The position numbers and the translations under genes are program-made. 64,000 nt of DNA from contig NZ_BMMM01000011.1 in NCBI RefSeq assembly GCF_014645835.1, positions 124,001-188,000 of the forward strand, written 5' to 3'. The stretch comes from Streptomyces albiflavescens (GTDB lineage: Bacteria > Actinomycetota > Actinomycetes > Streptomycetales > Streptomycetaceae). A model generated the notes under the pieces. The model worked only from the letters and a program-made list of their open reading frames with translations, was not told the origin of the DNA and ran no database searches. Shown in pieces: positions 1 to 7,175 of this stretch. How positions within the stretch are numbered: the stretch's first letter is position 1; each line of letters starts with the position of its first letter.

Positions 1-235
1 CGAAGGGCGCGACGACGGAGCCGGGTACGCGGCTGGTGGCGGGGCTCGGCGTCGTGGTGGACGTGCGCGTCGACGCCCCCGAGGCGCAACCTGCCAGCAG
101 CCCGCCGCCCGCGAACGCGCCCGCCGTCACCAGCGCGCGGCGCCGCGTGAGCTTCGTCCGCAGATACTCGTGCTGCTCCGCCATGCTCATACCGCGCGCG
201 AGCTGCTCGGGAATGCCGACGTCAGGGGTGTCCAT
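1..235 (-). CDS. N-terminus of a secreted (Tat/lipoprotein-type) protein, partial
   Basis: Only the first 78 codons lie in the window; the gene runs off the left edge. The ATG at 233-235 gives a polar N-region of about 33 residues, then an Arg-Arg-Arg cluster (residues 34-36, context LTRRRALVTAG), a Gly/Ala-rich hydrophobic stretch and a lipobox-like LAGC. After that comes a Ser/Thr-rich linker. This is a twin-arginine signal with a possible lipid-anchored cysteine. The opening residues resemble, from memory, the metallophosphoesterase (purple acid phosphatase-like) genes found next to leuB in other Streptomyces, but no catalytic region is visible, so the function is left open. It is divergent from leuB across 142 bases. 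Confidence 0.6.
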   Translation of the reverse strand, partial: MDTPDVGIPEQLARGMSMAEQHEYLRTKLTRRRALVTAGAFAGGGLLAGCASGASTRTSTTTPSPATSRVPGSVVAPF

Positions 236-310
236 GACTGGGAACTTCCCAGCACGCCCCAACAACCGCCACACATAAGGGTGAACACAGCCTTACGAGT
301 GTCCTCCGCG

Positions 311-340
311 ACACTCCGCCATGTCCGTATGGCGGACACC
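311..340. promoter_or_regulatory. Overlapping inverted repeats upstream of leuB (operator candidate)
   Basis: In the 142-base divergent region, TCCGCCAT (315-322) and ATGGCGGA (329-336) form a perfect 8-base inverted repeat. Nested within it, TGTCCG (322-327) and CGGACA (333-338) form another. A site this symmetric between divergent genes is typical of a dimeric regulator. The sequence does not look like the NdgR-type site upstream of leuC in this window, so the factor is unknown. Confidence 0.45.
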
Positions 341-377
341 GCGTGTCATCCCATGGGACAAGGAGTACGGTGCGGTC

Positions 378-1421
378 ATGTCTCGCAGCATCAATCTCGC
401 AGTGATTCCCGGTGACGGCATCGGCCAGGAGGTCGTGGCCCAGGGGCTCAAGGTCCTCTCCGCCGTCCTTCCGCAGGATGTGAAGCTGGAGACCAAGGAG
501 TTCGACTTCGGCGCCAAGCGGTACCACGCCACCGGTGAGACCCTCACCGAGGCGGACCTGGACGCCCTGAAGCAGCACGACGCGATCCTGCTCGGCGCGA
601 TCGGCGACCCCTCGGTCCCGTCCGGTGTTCTGGAGCGCGGTTTCCTGCTGAAGCTCCGCTTCGCCTTCGACCACCACGTCAACCTGCGTCCCTCGAAGCT
701 GTTGCCGGGCGTCGCCACCCCGCTGGCCGGCCAGCCGGAGATCGACTTCGTCGTGGTCCGCGAGGGCACCGAGGGTCCGTACACCGGCAACGGCGGCACC
801 ATCCGCAAGGGCACCGAGCACGAGGTCGCCACCGAGGTCTCCGTGAACACGGCCTTCGGTGTCGAGCGCGTGGTCCGCGACGCCTTCGCCCGCGCCCAGG
901 CCCGCCCGCGCAAGAAGCTGACGCTGGTCCACAAGAACAACGTGCTGACCTTCGCGGGCCACCTGTGGACGAACGTCTTCAACAAGGTGGCCAAGGAGTT
1001 CCCCGAGGTCACCACGGACTACATCCACGTGGATGCCGCGACGATCTACCTCGTCACGGACCCCGCCCGCTTCGACGTGATCGTCACCGACAACCTCTTC
1101 GGCGACATCATCACCGACCTCGCCGCGGCCGTCTCCGGCGGCATCGGCGTCGCCGCCTCCGGCAACATCAACCCGAGCGGCGAGTTCCCCTCGATGTTCG
1201 AGCCCGTGCACGGCTCGGCGCCCGACATTGCGGGCCAGGGCAAGGCCGACCCCAGTGCCACCGTCCTGTCGGTCGCCCTCCTGCTGCGCCACCTCGGCTA
1301 CGAGGCCGAGGCCGCCCGCATCGAGGCCGCGGTCTCCGCCGACCTCGCGGAGCGCGTCGGGCAGCCCGCCCGTACGACCGACGAAATCGGCGACGCGCTC
1401 GCCGTACGAGTAGCCGGCTGA
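378..1421 (+). CDS. leuB: 3-isopropylmalate dehydrogenase
   Basis: Third step of leucine synthesis: oxidative decarboxylation of 3-isopropylmalate to 2-oxoisocaproate with NAD in the cytosol. The protein has 347 residues, normal for the actinobacterial LeuB class. Visible features are the N-terminal GDGIG (12-16), the metal/substrate segment DNLFGDIITD, and the C-terminal nucleotide-binding stretch GSAPDIAGQGKADP. The ATG at 378 is chosen because AAGGAG lies about 12 bases upstream; an in-frame ATG at 321 would fall inside the palindromic operator and lacks a ribosome site. Downstream hairpins end the transcript before ilvE. leuC and leuD lie 45 kb away, so the leucine genes are split across the window. 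Confidence 0.97.
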   Translation: MSRSINLAVIPGDGIGQEVVAQGLKVLSAVLPQDVKLETKEFDFGAKRYHATGETLTEADLDALKQHDAILLGAIGDPSVPSGVLERGFLLKLRFAFDHHVNLRPSKLLPGVATPLAGQPEIDFVVVREGTEGPYTGNGGTIRKGTEHEVATEVSVNTAFGVERVVRDAFARAQARPRKKLTLVHKNNVLTFAGHLWTNVFNKVAKEFPEVTTDYIHVDAATIYLVTDPARFDVIVTDNLFGDIITDLAAAVSGGIGVAASGNINPSGEFPSMFEPVHGSAPDIAGQGKADPSATVLSVALLLRHLGYEAEAARIEAAVSADLAERVGQPARTTDEIGDALAVRVAG

Positions 1422-1441
1422 CCTTCCCCCACTGCCTTAAG

Positions 1442-1513
1442 GGCGTGGGGGGACCCCCACGCCACTTACGTCTCGTAGTAGCCGCCGGGTCGCATCCGCA
1501 CCCGGCGGCTTTC
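1442..1513 (+). terminator. leuB terminator region (two hairpins)
   Basis: Two successive stem-loops follow leuB. One pairs 1442-1450 with 1455-1463. The second pairs GCCGCCGGGT (1481-1490) perfectly with ACCCGGCGGC (1500-1509) and is followed by TTTCC. This separates leuB from ilvE transcription. Confidence 0.75.
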
Positions 1514-1718
1514 CTATGCCCTCGCCGGGTGCCACCATCAAGCCCTGGGCAATCCCATGGGGCCGCATTCACGCTGTTTTCGTCCACGGTCCTCCGCGCG
1601 CGATAATCGAACGCGGAGCCGCGGAATGAGGGAATGCTCGGACGTCCTAACACTGGCCACTGGCAGTTATGGGCGTGAGCGCGGCCCGTCACACACAACC
1701 GGTGAAGGACAACCACTC

Positions 1719-2807
1719 ATGACGCAGCCCACGATCGAGCTCAAGCCCTCCGCCACTCCGCTGTCCTCCGCGGAGCGGGAGGCGATCCTGGCCAACCCCG
1801 GGTTCGGCCGCCACTTCACCGACCACATGGTGACGATCAAGTGGACGGAGGGCCGCGGTTGGCACGACGGCCAGCTCGTTCCGTACGGCCCGCTCTCGCT
1901 CGACCCGGCGAACATGACCCTGCACTACGCGCAGGAGATCTTCGAGGGCCTCAAGGCCTACCGCCAGCCCGACGGCTCCGTCGCCACCTTCCGCCCGGAC
2001 AAGAACGCCAAGCGCTTCCAGGCCTCCGCCCGCCGGCTCGGCATGCCGGAGCTGCCGGTGGAGACGTTCATCGAGGCCTGCGACGTGCTGGTCCAGCAGG
2101 ACCGCGCCTGGGTCCCGGCGCACGGCGGCGAGGAATCCCTCTACCTTCGCCCCTTCATGATCGCGACCGAGGTCGGCCTGGGCGTGAAGCCCGCCAACGA
2201 GTACCTCTTCCTCGTCATCGCCTCGCCCGCGGGCGCGTACTTCGCGGGCGGCGTGAAGCCGGTCTCCATCTGGCTGTCCGAGGACCGCGTGCGTGCCGTC
2301 CCCGGCGGTATGGGCGACGCCAAGACGGGCGGCAACTACGCGGCCTCTCTCCTCGCCCAGGCCGAGGCCGCGGCGAAGGGCTGCGACCAGGTCTGCTACC
2401 TCGACGCGGTCGAGCACAAGTGGGTCGAGGAACTCGGCGGCATGAACCTGTACTTCGTGTACGGCGACAAGATCATCACCCCGTCCCTCACCGGCTCCAT
2501 CCTGGAGGGCGTCACCCGCGACTCCCTGCTCACCGTCGCCCGCGACCTCGGCTACGAGTCCGAGGAGGGCCGCGTCTCCATCGACCAGTGGCAGCGCGAC
2601 GCGGAGAACGGCACCCTGACCGAGGTCTTCGCCTGCGGCACCGCCGCCGTCATCACGCCCGTCGGCACGGTCAAGCGCACCGCCACCGAGTGGCAGCAGT
2701 CGGGCGGCGAGCCCGGCAAGGTCACCCTGAGGCTGCGCGAGGCACTGCTGGACATCCAGCGAGGTGTCACCTCGGACGAGCACGGGTGGATGCATCCGCT
2801 GGGCTGA
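1719..2807 (+). CDS. ilvE: Branched-chain amino acid aminotransferase
   Basis: PLP-dependent class IV aminotransferase that interconverts Leu/Ile/Val and their 2-oxo acids with glutamate/2-oxoglutarate. The 362-residue protein is of the longer BCAT type. The Schiff-base lysine is about Lys202 in the segment GMGDAKTGGNYAAS. The substrate/PLP segments LHYAQEIFEGLKAYR and GTAAVITPVG are clear. The ATG at 1719 is preceded by GAAGGA; a longer in-frame reading frame back to 1557 has no homologous sequence. A strong terminator follows at once, so the gene is monocistronic. With leuB, cimA and leuCD it completes much of the branched-chain pathway in this window. Confidence 0.97.
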   Translation: MTQPTIELKPSATPLSSAEREAILANPGFGRHFTDHMVTIKWTEGRGWHDGQLVPYGPLSLDPANMTLHYAQEIFEGLKAYRQPDGSVATFRPDKNAKRFQASARRLGMPELPVETFIEACDVLVQQDRAWVPAHGGEESLYLRPFMIATEVGLGVKPANEYLFLVIASPAGAYFAGGVKPVSIWLSEDRVRAVPGGMGDAKTGGNYAASLLAQAEAAAKGCDQVCYLDAVEHKWVEELGGMNLYFVYGDKIITPSLTGSILEGVTRDSLLTVARDLGYESEEGRVSIDQWQRDAENGTLTEVFACGTAAVITPVGTVKRTATEWQQSGGEPGKVTLRLREALLDIQRGVTSDEHGWMHPLG

Positions 2808-2816
2808 GGTGAGCGG

Positions 2817-2857
2817 AACGGGGTCCGCGCCGGTGCACACCGGCGCGACCCCGTTTT
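2817..2857 (+). terminator. ilvE terminator
   Basis: AACGGGGT (2817-2824) pairs with ACCCCGTT, with an inner CGCGCCGG/CCGGCGCG stem, followed by a run of five T. A classic long intrinsic terminator. Confidence 0.9.
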
Positions 2858-2929
2858 TACGCCCCGGGCCTGAACGGCTCTGTGTGCCAGACCGCCTCTC
2901 TCATCCGGCACCCCCAAGTTCCGTTCCCC

Positions 2930-3200
2930 CAGCGGCCGTTGCACGTCGAGCCGCCGCTCAGGGTTCTGTGCCTGATCGCCCGCCCGGGGATCGGGAGGTC
3001 CTGGCCGTAGAGCTCGAGAAGGAGCGGCTCGGCAGCGCCCTCGAGGAACTGCGGCGCGACGGGCTGATCGAACTCGGCTGGGTCGGCGGCGAGACCGGGC
3101 GTGATCTGCGGGCCGTACTCCGCCCCGGCCACGGACCCTGGCACGTCTTGCACTTCATCGGACACGGCGGCCTCGACCGAGTGGCCAAGGAAGGCACCCT
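2930..3200 (+). pseudogene. Remnant of a CHAT-domain protein
   Basis: No intact gene lies here, but a conceptual translation shows a decayed protein-coding fragment. In one frame it reads PLRVLCLIARPG. After a frameshift near 2985-2990 it continues in another frame as VELEKERLGSALEELRRDGL, then GWVGGETGRDLRA and GPWHVLHFIGHGGLD. The last motif, with its histidine in an FIGHGG context, is typical of CHAT (caspase-like, HetF-associated TPR) domains in Streptomyces. The start, the catalytic cysteine half and the C-terminus are missing, and the fragment ends where the convergent permease gene ends. It is a gene relic at an accessory-gene boundary. Confidence 0.6.
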
Positions 3201-3203
3201 GCG

Positions 3204-4646
3204 TTACGACGCGGCCGAAGCCCGCTGGTGCTCCGTGTCCGACGACTCGGACGACACCGACGCCTGAGCCGTCCGCGTGCTCAACGCCAGATAGACGAGA
3301 CCGCCAACGACGCCCGACAGTACGAAGCTGCAGTCCACCCCGCCCGTCAGCGACAGCAGTGGACCCTCGTACGAGGGGAGCGACACCGCCAGCAGGCCTG
3401 TGCATGCGCCGAGGGTCCATGACACCACGGCCTGGATGTTCCAGCCGCCGCGGTACCAGTAGATGCCGCCCCGCGAGCGGCGGTTGAAGACCTGGAGGGC
3501 GTCCGGGTCGTAGACGCCGCGGCAGCGGGCGAAGCCGATGAGGGTGATGACGGCCCAGGGGGTGCCGATCGCGGTCAGCAGGAGCACGAAGGACGTCATC
3601 GCGGACTGCGCGTTCCAGGCGTAGTGGCCGACGAAGACGCACACCGTGGCGACGACGGCGACGGTGTAGGTGGCACGGGCGCGCGAGGCGCGGGGCAGGA
3701 TGGCGTCGAGGTCGAGGCCCATGGAGTAGAGCATCAGACCCGCGTTGCCGACCGAGCCCGCGGAGGCGGCGAGCAGGAGCGGGATCAGGTACCAGGTGGG
3801 GGAGGCGGAGACCAGCGGCCCCGCGTAGTCGAGGGCCGCGCGGGCCGCGTACGCCGTGAAGGTGCCGAAGAGCTGAGGGACGAGGAGACCGGCGATCAGA
3901 CCCAGCCAGGTGGCGTGCAGGACGGTGCGGGAGGAGTGGCGGGCCGGGGAGATGTAGCGCGTGTAGTCGCCGAGGAGGGTGATGAACGCGATGGGGCCCG
4001 ACAGGCCGGCCGCCACCGCCGCCAGCAGCCAGGTCGGCCAGAAGGAGCCGAGCAGATAGCCGCCGGTCTCCGGGAGCGCGGAGGTGGTGAAGTGCGGGGC
4101 GTACGCGATCACGCCCACGACCAGCAGGGCCGTCATGCCGATCGCCAGGACACGGGACATCGCGAGCAGCACCCGGTAGCCGTACACGGCGCCTGCCACG
4201 GTCGCCGCGGCGAGCAGCCCGTAGACCACCGCGTACGAGACTCCCGACACCGGCAGTCCGAACAGGCGGTTCAGGACGCCCACCATCACGTCGCCGCCGA
4301 TCCACACGGTCAGCGCGGTGTAGCCGAGTGCGAGGAGCAGGCCGACGACCGAGCCGACCAGGCGGCCGCGTACGCCGAACTGGGCGCCGGAGGAGGTGGA
4401 GAGGTTCGTCGCGGTGCGGAGCGACACCAGGGCCAGCGGTGCCGTGAGCGCCGTGCCGATCACCGTGCCCGCCACGATCGCGCTCACCGATGCCCACCAG
4501 CCGAGCCCGAAGGACGGCGGCAGCCAGCCGAAGATGATCACGCCGAGACAGAGGTTGGAGCCGAGCAGGATCGACACGAGGTCGCGCGGCCCGCTGGTGC
4601 GCTCCTCGTCGGGGATGGTGTCGACTCCGCGCTGTTCTATCGGCAT
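3204..4646 (-). CDS. NCS1-family nucleobase/hydantoin-type permease
   Basis: Integral membrane protein of 480 residues with about 12 hydrophobic segments. NCS1 features are the N-terminal SILLGSNLCLGVIIFGW, the GDYTRYISP segment in the middle and a late GGWNIQAVVSW. NCS1 carriers import purines, cytosine, uracil, hydantoins or allantoin with H+ or Na+. The ATG at 4646 has GAAGGAGACC just upstream. It is divergent from the ureAB-ureC-deiminase-TetR operon and shares its 144-base control region. I infer that it brings in the substrate for that operon. The exact ligand cannot be read from the sequence. The C-terminal tail is polar and Ser-rich. Confidence 0.85.
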   Translation of the reverse strand: MPIEQRGVDTIPDEERTSGPRDLVSILLGSNLCLGVIIFGWLPPSFGLGWWASVSAIVAGTVIGTALTAPLALVSLRTATNLSTSSGAQFGVRGRLVGSVVGLLLALGYTALTVWIGGDVMVGVLNRLFGLPVSGVSYAVVYGLLAAATVAGAVYGYRVLLAMSRVLAIGMTALLVVGVIAYAPHFTTSALPETGGYLLGSFWPTWLLAAVAAGLSGPIAFITLLGDYTRYISPARHSSRTVLHATWLGLIAGLLVPQLFGTFTAYAARAALDYAGPLVSASPTWYLIPLLLAASAGSVGNAGLMLYSMGLDLDAILPRASRARATYTVAVVATVCVFVGHYAWNAQSAMTSFVLLLTAIGTPWAVITLIGFARCRGVYDPDALQVFNRRSRGGIYWYRGGWNIQAVVSWTLGACTGLLAVSLPSYEGPLLSLTGGVDCSFVLSGVVGGLVYLALSTRTAQASVSSESSDTEHQRASAAS

Positions 4647-4744
4647 GGCTGGTCTCCTTCGACGGCCGCCTGAGGGTTAGAGCGACGTTCAATGTGACGT
4701 CTTGGAAGGTCGCCCGTCAATGTTTCCGTTTCATGAATCTGCCG

Positions 4745-4763
4745 TTTAGAGTGATGCTCTAAA
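4745..4763. promoter_or_regulatory. Palindromic operator between NCS1 permease and ureAB
   Basis: TTTAGAG (4745-4751), five spacer bases, then CTCTAAA (4757-4763): a perfect 7-base inverted repeat, AT-rich against a GC-rich background, 28 bases upstream of the ureAB GTG. A half-site TTAGAGC recurs at 4677-4683 nearer the permease. The operon's own TetR protein (8233-8823) is the obvious candidate to bind here. Confidence 0.6.
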
Positions 4764-4790
4764 GCGAGGAAGGCAAGGAGGTGTCGTGGC

Positions 4791-5483
4791 GTGAGACTGA
4801 CTCCCACGGAGCGTGACCGGCTGCTGCTGTTCTCGGCCGCCGAACTGGCCCGGGCCCGCAAGGCGCGCGGCCTCCGGCTCAATGTGCCGGAGGCGACCGC
4901 GCTCATCGCGGACACCGTCTGCGAGGCCGCGCGCGACGGGCGCAGGCTGGCGGAGGCCATCGAGGCGGCCCGGTCCGTGCTCGGCCCCGACGACGTACTG
5001 CCGGGCGTCGCCGACGTCGTCACCGAGGTGCACGTCGAGGCGGTCTTCGACGACGGTTCACGGCTCGCGGTCGTCAGCGACCCCCTCGGTGGCGGCCTCG
5101 GGGACCGGGCTCCCGGCGCGCTGCTGCCGGGTCCGGAGCACACCGAGCCCGAGGCGGCCGTACGGCTCCTCGTGCGGAACACGGCCACCGTGCCCGTCTC
5201 CGTCACGTCCCACTTCCACTTCTTCGAGGCCAACCCGCGGCTCGACTTCGACCGGGCGGCGGCCTACGGCATGCGGCTCGCCGTGCCCGCCGGTTCGTCC
5301 GTCCGCTTCGGGCCCGGCGAGAGCGTCGAGGTCGGGCTGCTGCCCATCGGCGGCGAGCGGATCGCGATCGGGTTCGCCGGTCTGGTCGACGGGCCGCTGG
5401 ACGCGCCGGGGGCGAAGGAAGAGGCCCTGCGCAGGGCCGCCGCCTGCGGATATCTCGGAACCGAGGGAGCTGGGCAACGATGA
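4791..5483 (+). CDS. ureAB: Fused urease-like gamma/beta subunit
   Basis: A 230-residue fusion of the two small urease subunits. The gamma-like part spans residues 1-100 (LTPTERDRLLLFSAAELARA at the start). The beta-like part spans about 105-215, with the signature SHFHFFEANPRLDFDRAAAYG (140-160, conserved HFHFFE) and RFGPGE. In ureases these pack around the alpha subunit. The GTG at 4791 follows AGGAGG by 8 bases. The stop overlaps the ureC ATG by four bases (ATGA), so translation is coupled. Fusion of gamma and beta is known in some ureases. No accessory genes ureD/E/F/G are present in the window. Confidence 0.9.
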   Translation: MRLTPTERDRLLLFSAAELARARKARGLRLNVPEATALIADTVCEAARDGRRLAEAIEAARSVLGPDDVLPGVADVVTEVHVEAVFDDGSRLAVVSDPLGGGLGDRAPGALLPGPEHTEPEAAVRLLVRNTATVPVSVTSHFHFFEANPRLDFDRAAAYGMRLAVPAGSSVRFGPGESVEVGLLPIGGERIAIGFAGLVDGPLDAPGAKEEALRRAAACGYLGTEGAGQR

Positions 5484-7150
5484 ATCCCTACGAGTACGCC
5501 GCCACCCACGGTCCGCGTGCGGGCGACCGGGTCCGCCTGGGCGACTCGGGGCTGACGATCCGCGTCGAGTCCGACGCCCAGAAGCCGGGTGACGAGTTCC
5601 TCGCCGGCTTCGGCAAGACCGCGCGCGACGGGCTGCACCTCAAGGCCGCCGCCGTCCGTGAGACCTGTGACGTCGTCATCAGCAATGTGGTGGTGATCGA
5701 CGCGGCGCAGGGGATTCGCAAGGTCTCCCTCGGCATCCGCGAGGGGCGGATCTGTGCCATCGGGCGGGCCGGGAACCCCGACACCCTCGACGGCGTCGAC
5801 GTCGTGGTCGGCACGGGCACGTCCATCGTGTCGGGCGAGGGGCTCATCGCCACCGCCGGAGCCGTCGACACGCATGTCCACCTGCTGTCGCCGCGCGTCA
5901 TGGAGGCCTCGCTCGCCTCCGGCGTGACAACGATCATCGGCCAGGAGTTCGGCCCGGTGTGGGGCGTCGGGGTCAATTCGCCCTGGGCGCTGCGCCACGC
6001 CTTCAGCGCCTTCGACGCCTGGCCGGTCAACATCGGCTTCCTGGGCCGGGGTTCCTCCTCCAGTGACGCGCCCCTGGTCGAGGCCCTCGCCGAGGGCGGC
6101 GCGAGCGGCTTCAAGGTCCACGAGGACATGGGGGCCCACACCCGCGCTCTCGACACCGCGCTGCGGGTCGCCGAGGAACACGACGTCCAGGTCGCCCTGC
6201 ACAGCGACGGACTGAACGAATGCCTGTCCGTCGAGGACACGTTGCGGGTCCTCGAAGGCCGCACCATCCACGCCTTCCACATCGAGGGCTGCGGCGGCGG
6301 TCACGTGCCGAATGTGCTGAAGATGGCGGGAGTCGCGAACGTCATCGGCTCCTCCACCAACCCGACCCTGCCCTTCGGCCGGGACGCGGTCGCCGAGCAC
6401 TACGGGATGATCGTCTCCGTCCACGATCTGAAGACCGATCTGCCGGGCGACGCGGCCATGGCCCGTGACCGGATCCGGGCCGGCACGATGGGCGCCGAGG
6501 ACGTGCTGCACGACCTGGGCGCGATCGGCATCACCTCGTCCGACGCGCAGGGCATGGGGCGGGCGGGCGAGACCGTACGCCGGACCTTCGCGATGGCCGG
6601 AAAGATGAAGGCCGAGATCGGGGCCCCCGAGGACCACGACAACGAACGCGTCCTGCGCTACATGGCGAAGCTGACCATCAACCCCGCCATCGCACACGGC
6701 CTCGCCCACGAGGTCGGCTCCCTCGAGGTCGGCAAGCTCGCCGACATCGTGCTGTGGCGGCCCGAGTACTTCGGCGCCAAGCCACAGCTCGTGCTGAAGT
6801 CCGGCTTCCCGGCGTACGGAGTCGTCGGCGACCCCAACGCCGCCACCGACACCTGCGAACCCCTCGTCCTGGGGCCGCAGTTCGGGGCGCACGGCGCGAC
6901 ACCCGCCGAGATCTCGGTGGCCTTCGTCGCGCAGGCGGCGCTCGACCAGGGCAACGACCGCATGCCGACGCGCCGCCGGCGGGTCGCCGTGCGCGGCACC
7001 CGCGGTATCGGCCCGGCCGACCTGCGGCTCAACTCCCGCACCGGAGCGGTCGACGTCGACCAGCGCACGGGCCTGGTCACCCTCGACGGCGAACCGCTGC
7101 GCTCCGAACCCGCCGACTCCGTGTCCCTCAATCGTCTGTACTTCTTGTAA
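5480..7150 (+). CDS. ureC: Divergent urease-like alpha subunit
   Basis: Nickel amidohydrolase fold, 556 residues (typical UreC about 567-573). All metal residues can be placed: His132 and His134 (THVH), Lys212 for carbamylation (GFKVHED), His214, His241 (ALHSD), His267 (FHIEG) and Asp355 (TSSD). The active-site flap differs: the canonical Cys of the MVCHHL segment is Val314 here (IVSVHDL), although the next His (315) is kept. The loop after GVTT (about 153-170) is about four residues shorter than usual and lacks the GGGTGPAAGTH pattern, reading GQEFGPVWG instead. These positions form the urea pocket, so the substrate may not be plain urea. It is translationally coupled to ureAB and followed by a deiminase gene. 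Confidence 0.85.
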   Translation: MNPYEYAATHGPRAGDRVRLGDSGLTIRVESDAQKPGDEFLAGFGKTARDGLHLKAAAVRETCDVVISNVVVIDAAQGIRKVSLGIREGRICAIGRAGNPDTLDGVDVVVGTGTSIVSGEGLIATAGAVDTHVHLLSPRVMEASLASGVTTIIGQEFGPVWGVGVNSPWALRHAFSAFDAWPVNIGFLGRGSSSSDAPLVEALAEGGASGFKVHEDMGAHTRALDTALRVAEEHDVQVALHSDGLNECLSVEDTLRVLEGRTIHAFHIEGCGGGHVPNVLKMAGVANVIGSSTNPTLPFGRDAVAEHYGMIVSVHDLKTDLPGDAAMARDRIRAGTMGAEDVLHDLGAIGITSSDAQGMGRAGETVRRTFAMAGKMKAEIGAPEDHDNERVLRYMAKLTINPAIAHGLAHEVGSLEVGKLADIVLWRPEYFGAKPQLVLKSGFPAYGVVGDPNAATDTCEPLVLGPQFGAHGATPAEISVAFVAQAALDQGNDRMPTRRRRVAVRGTRGIGPADLRLNSRTGAVDVDQRTGLVTLDGEPLRSEPADSVSLNRLYFL

Positions 7151-7175
7151 TCGTCACAGCCTGTAAGGATCACCC

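Noticed and set aside
222..1292. Long open frames antisense to leuB (and similar ones opposite ilvE, ureC, gltX, leuC, ddl, cvnA)
   Set aside because: They mirror the codon bias of the real genes, have no family features or ribosome sites, and are the usual shadows in very GC-rich DNA.
1514..1718. Possible leader peptide upstream of ilvE
   Set aside because: Short frames exist (for example from 1634) but show no run of Leu, Ile or Val codons and no terminator hairpin lies between them and ilvE.
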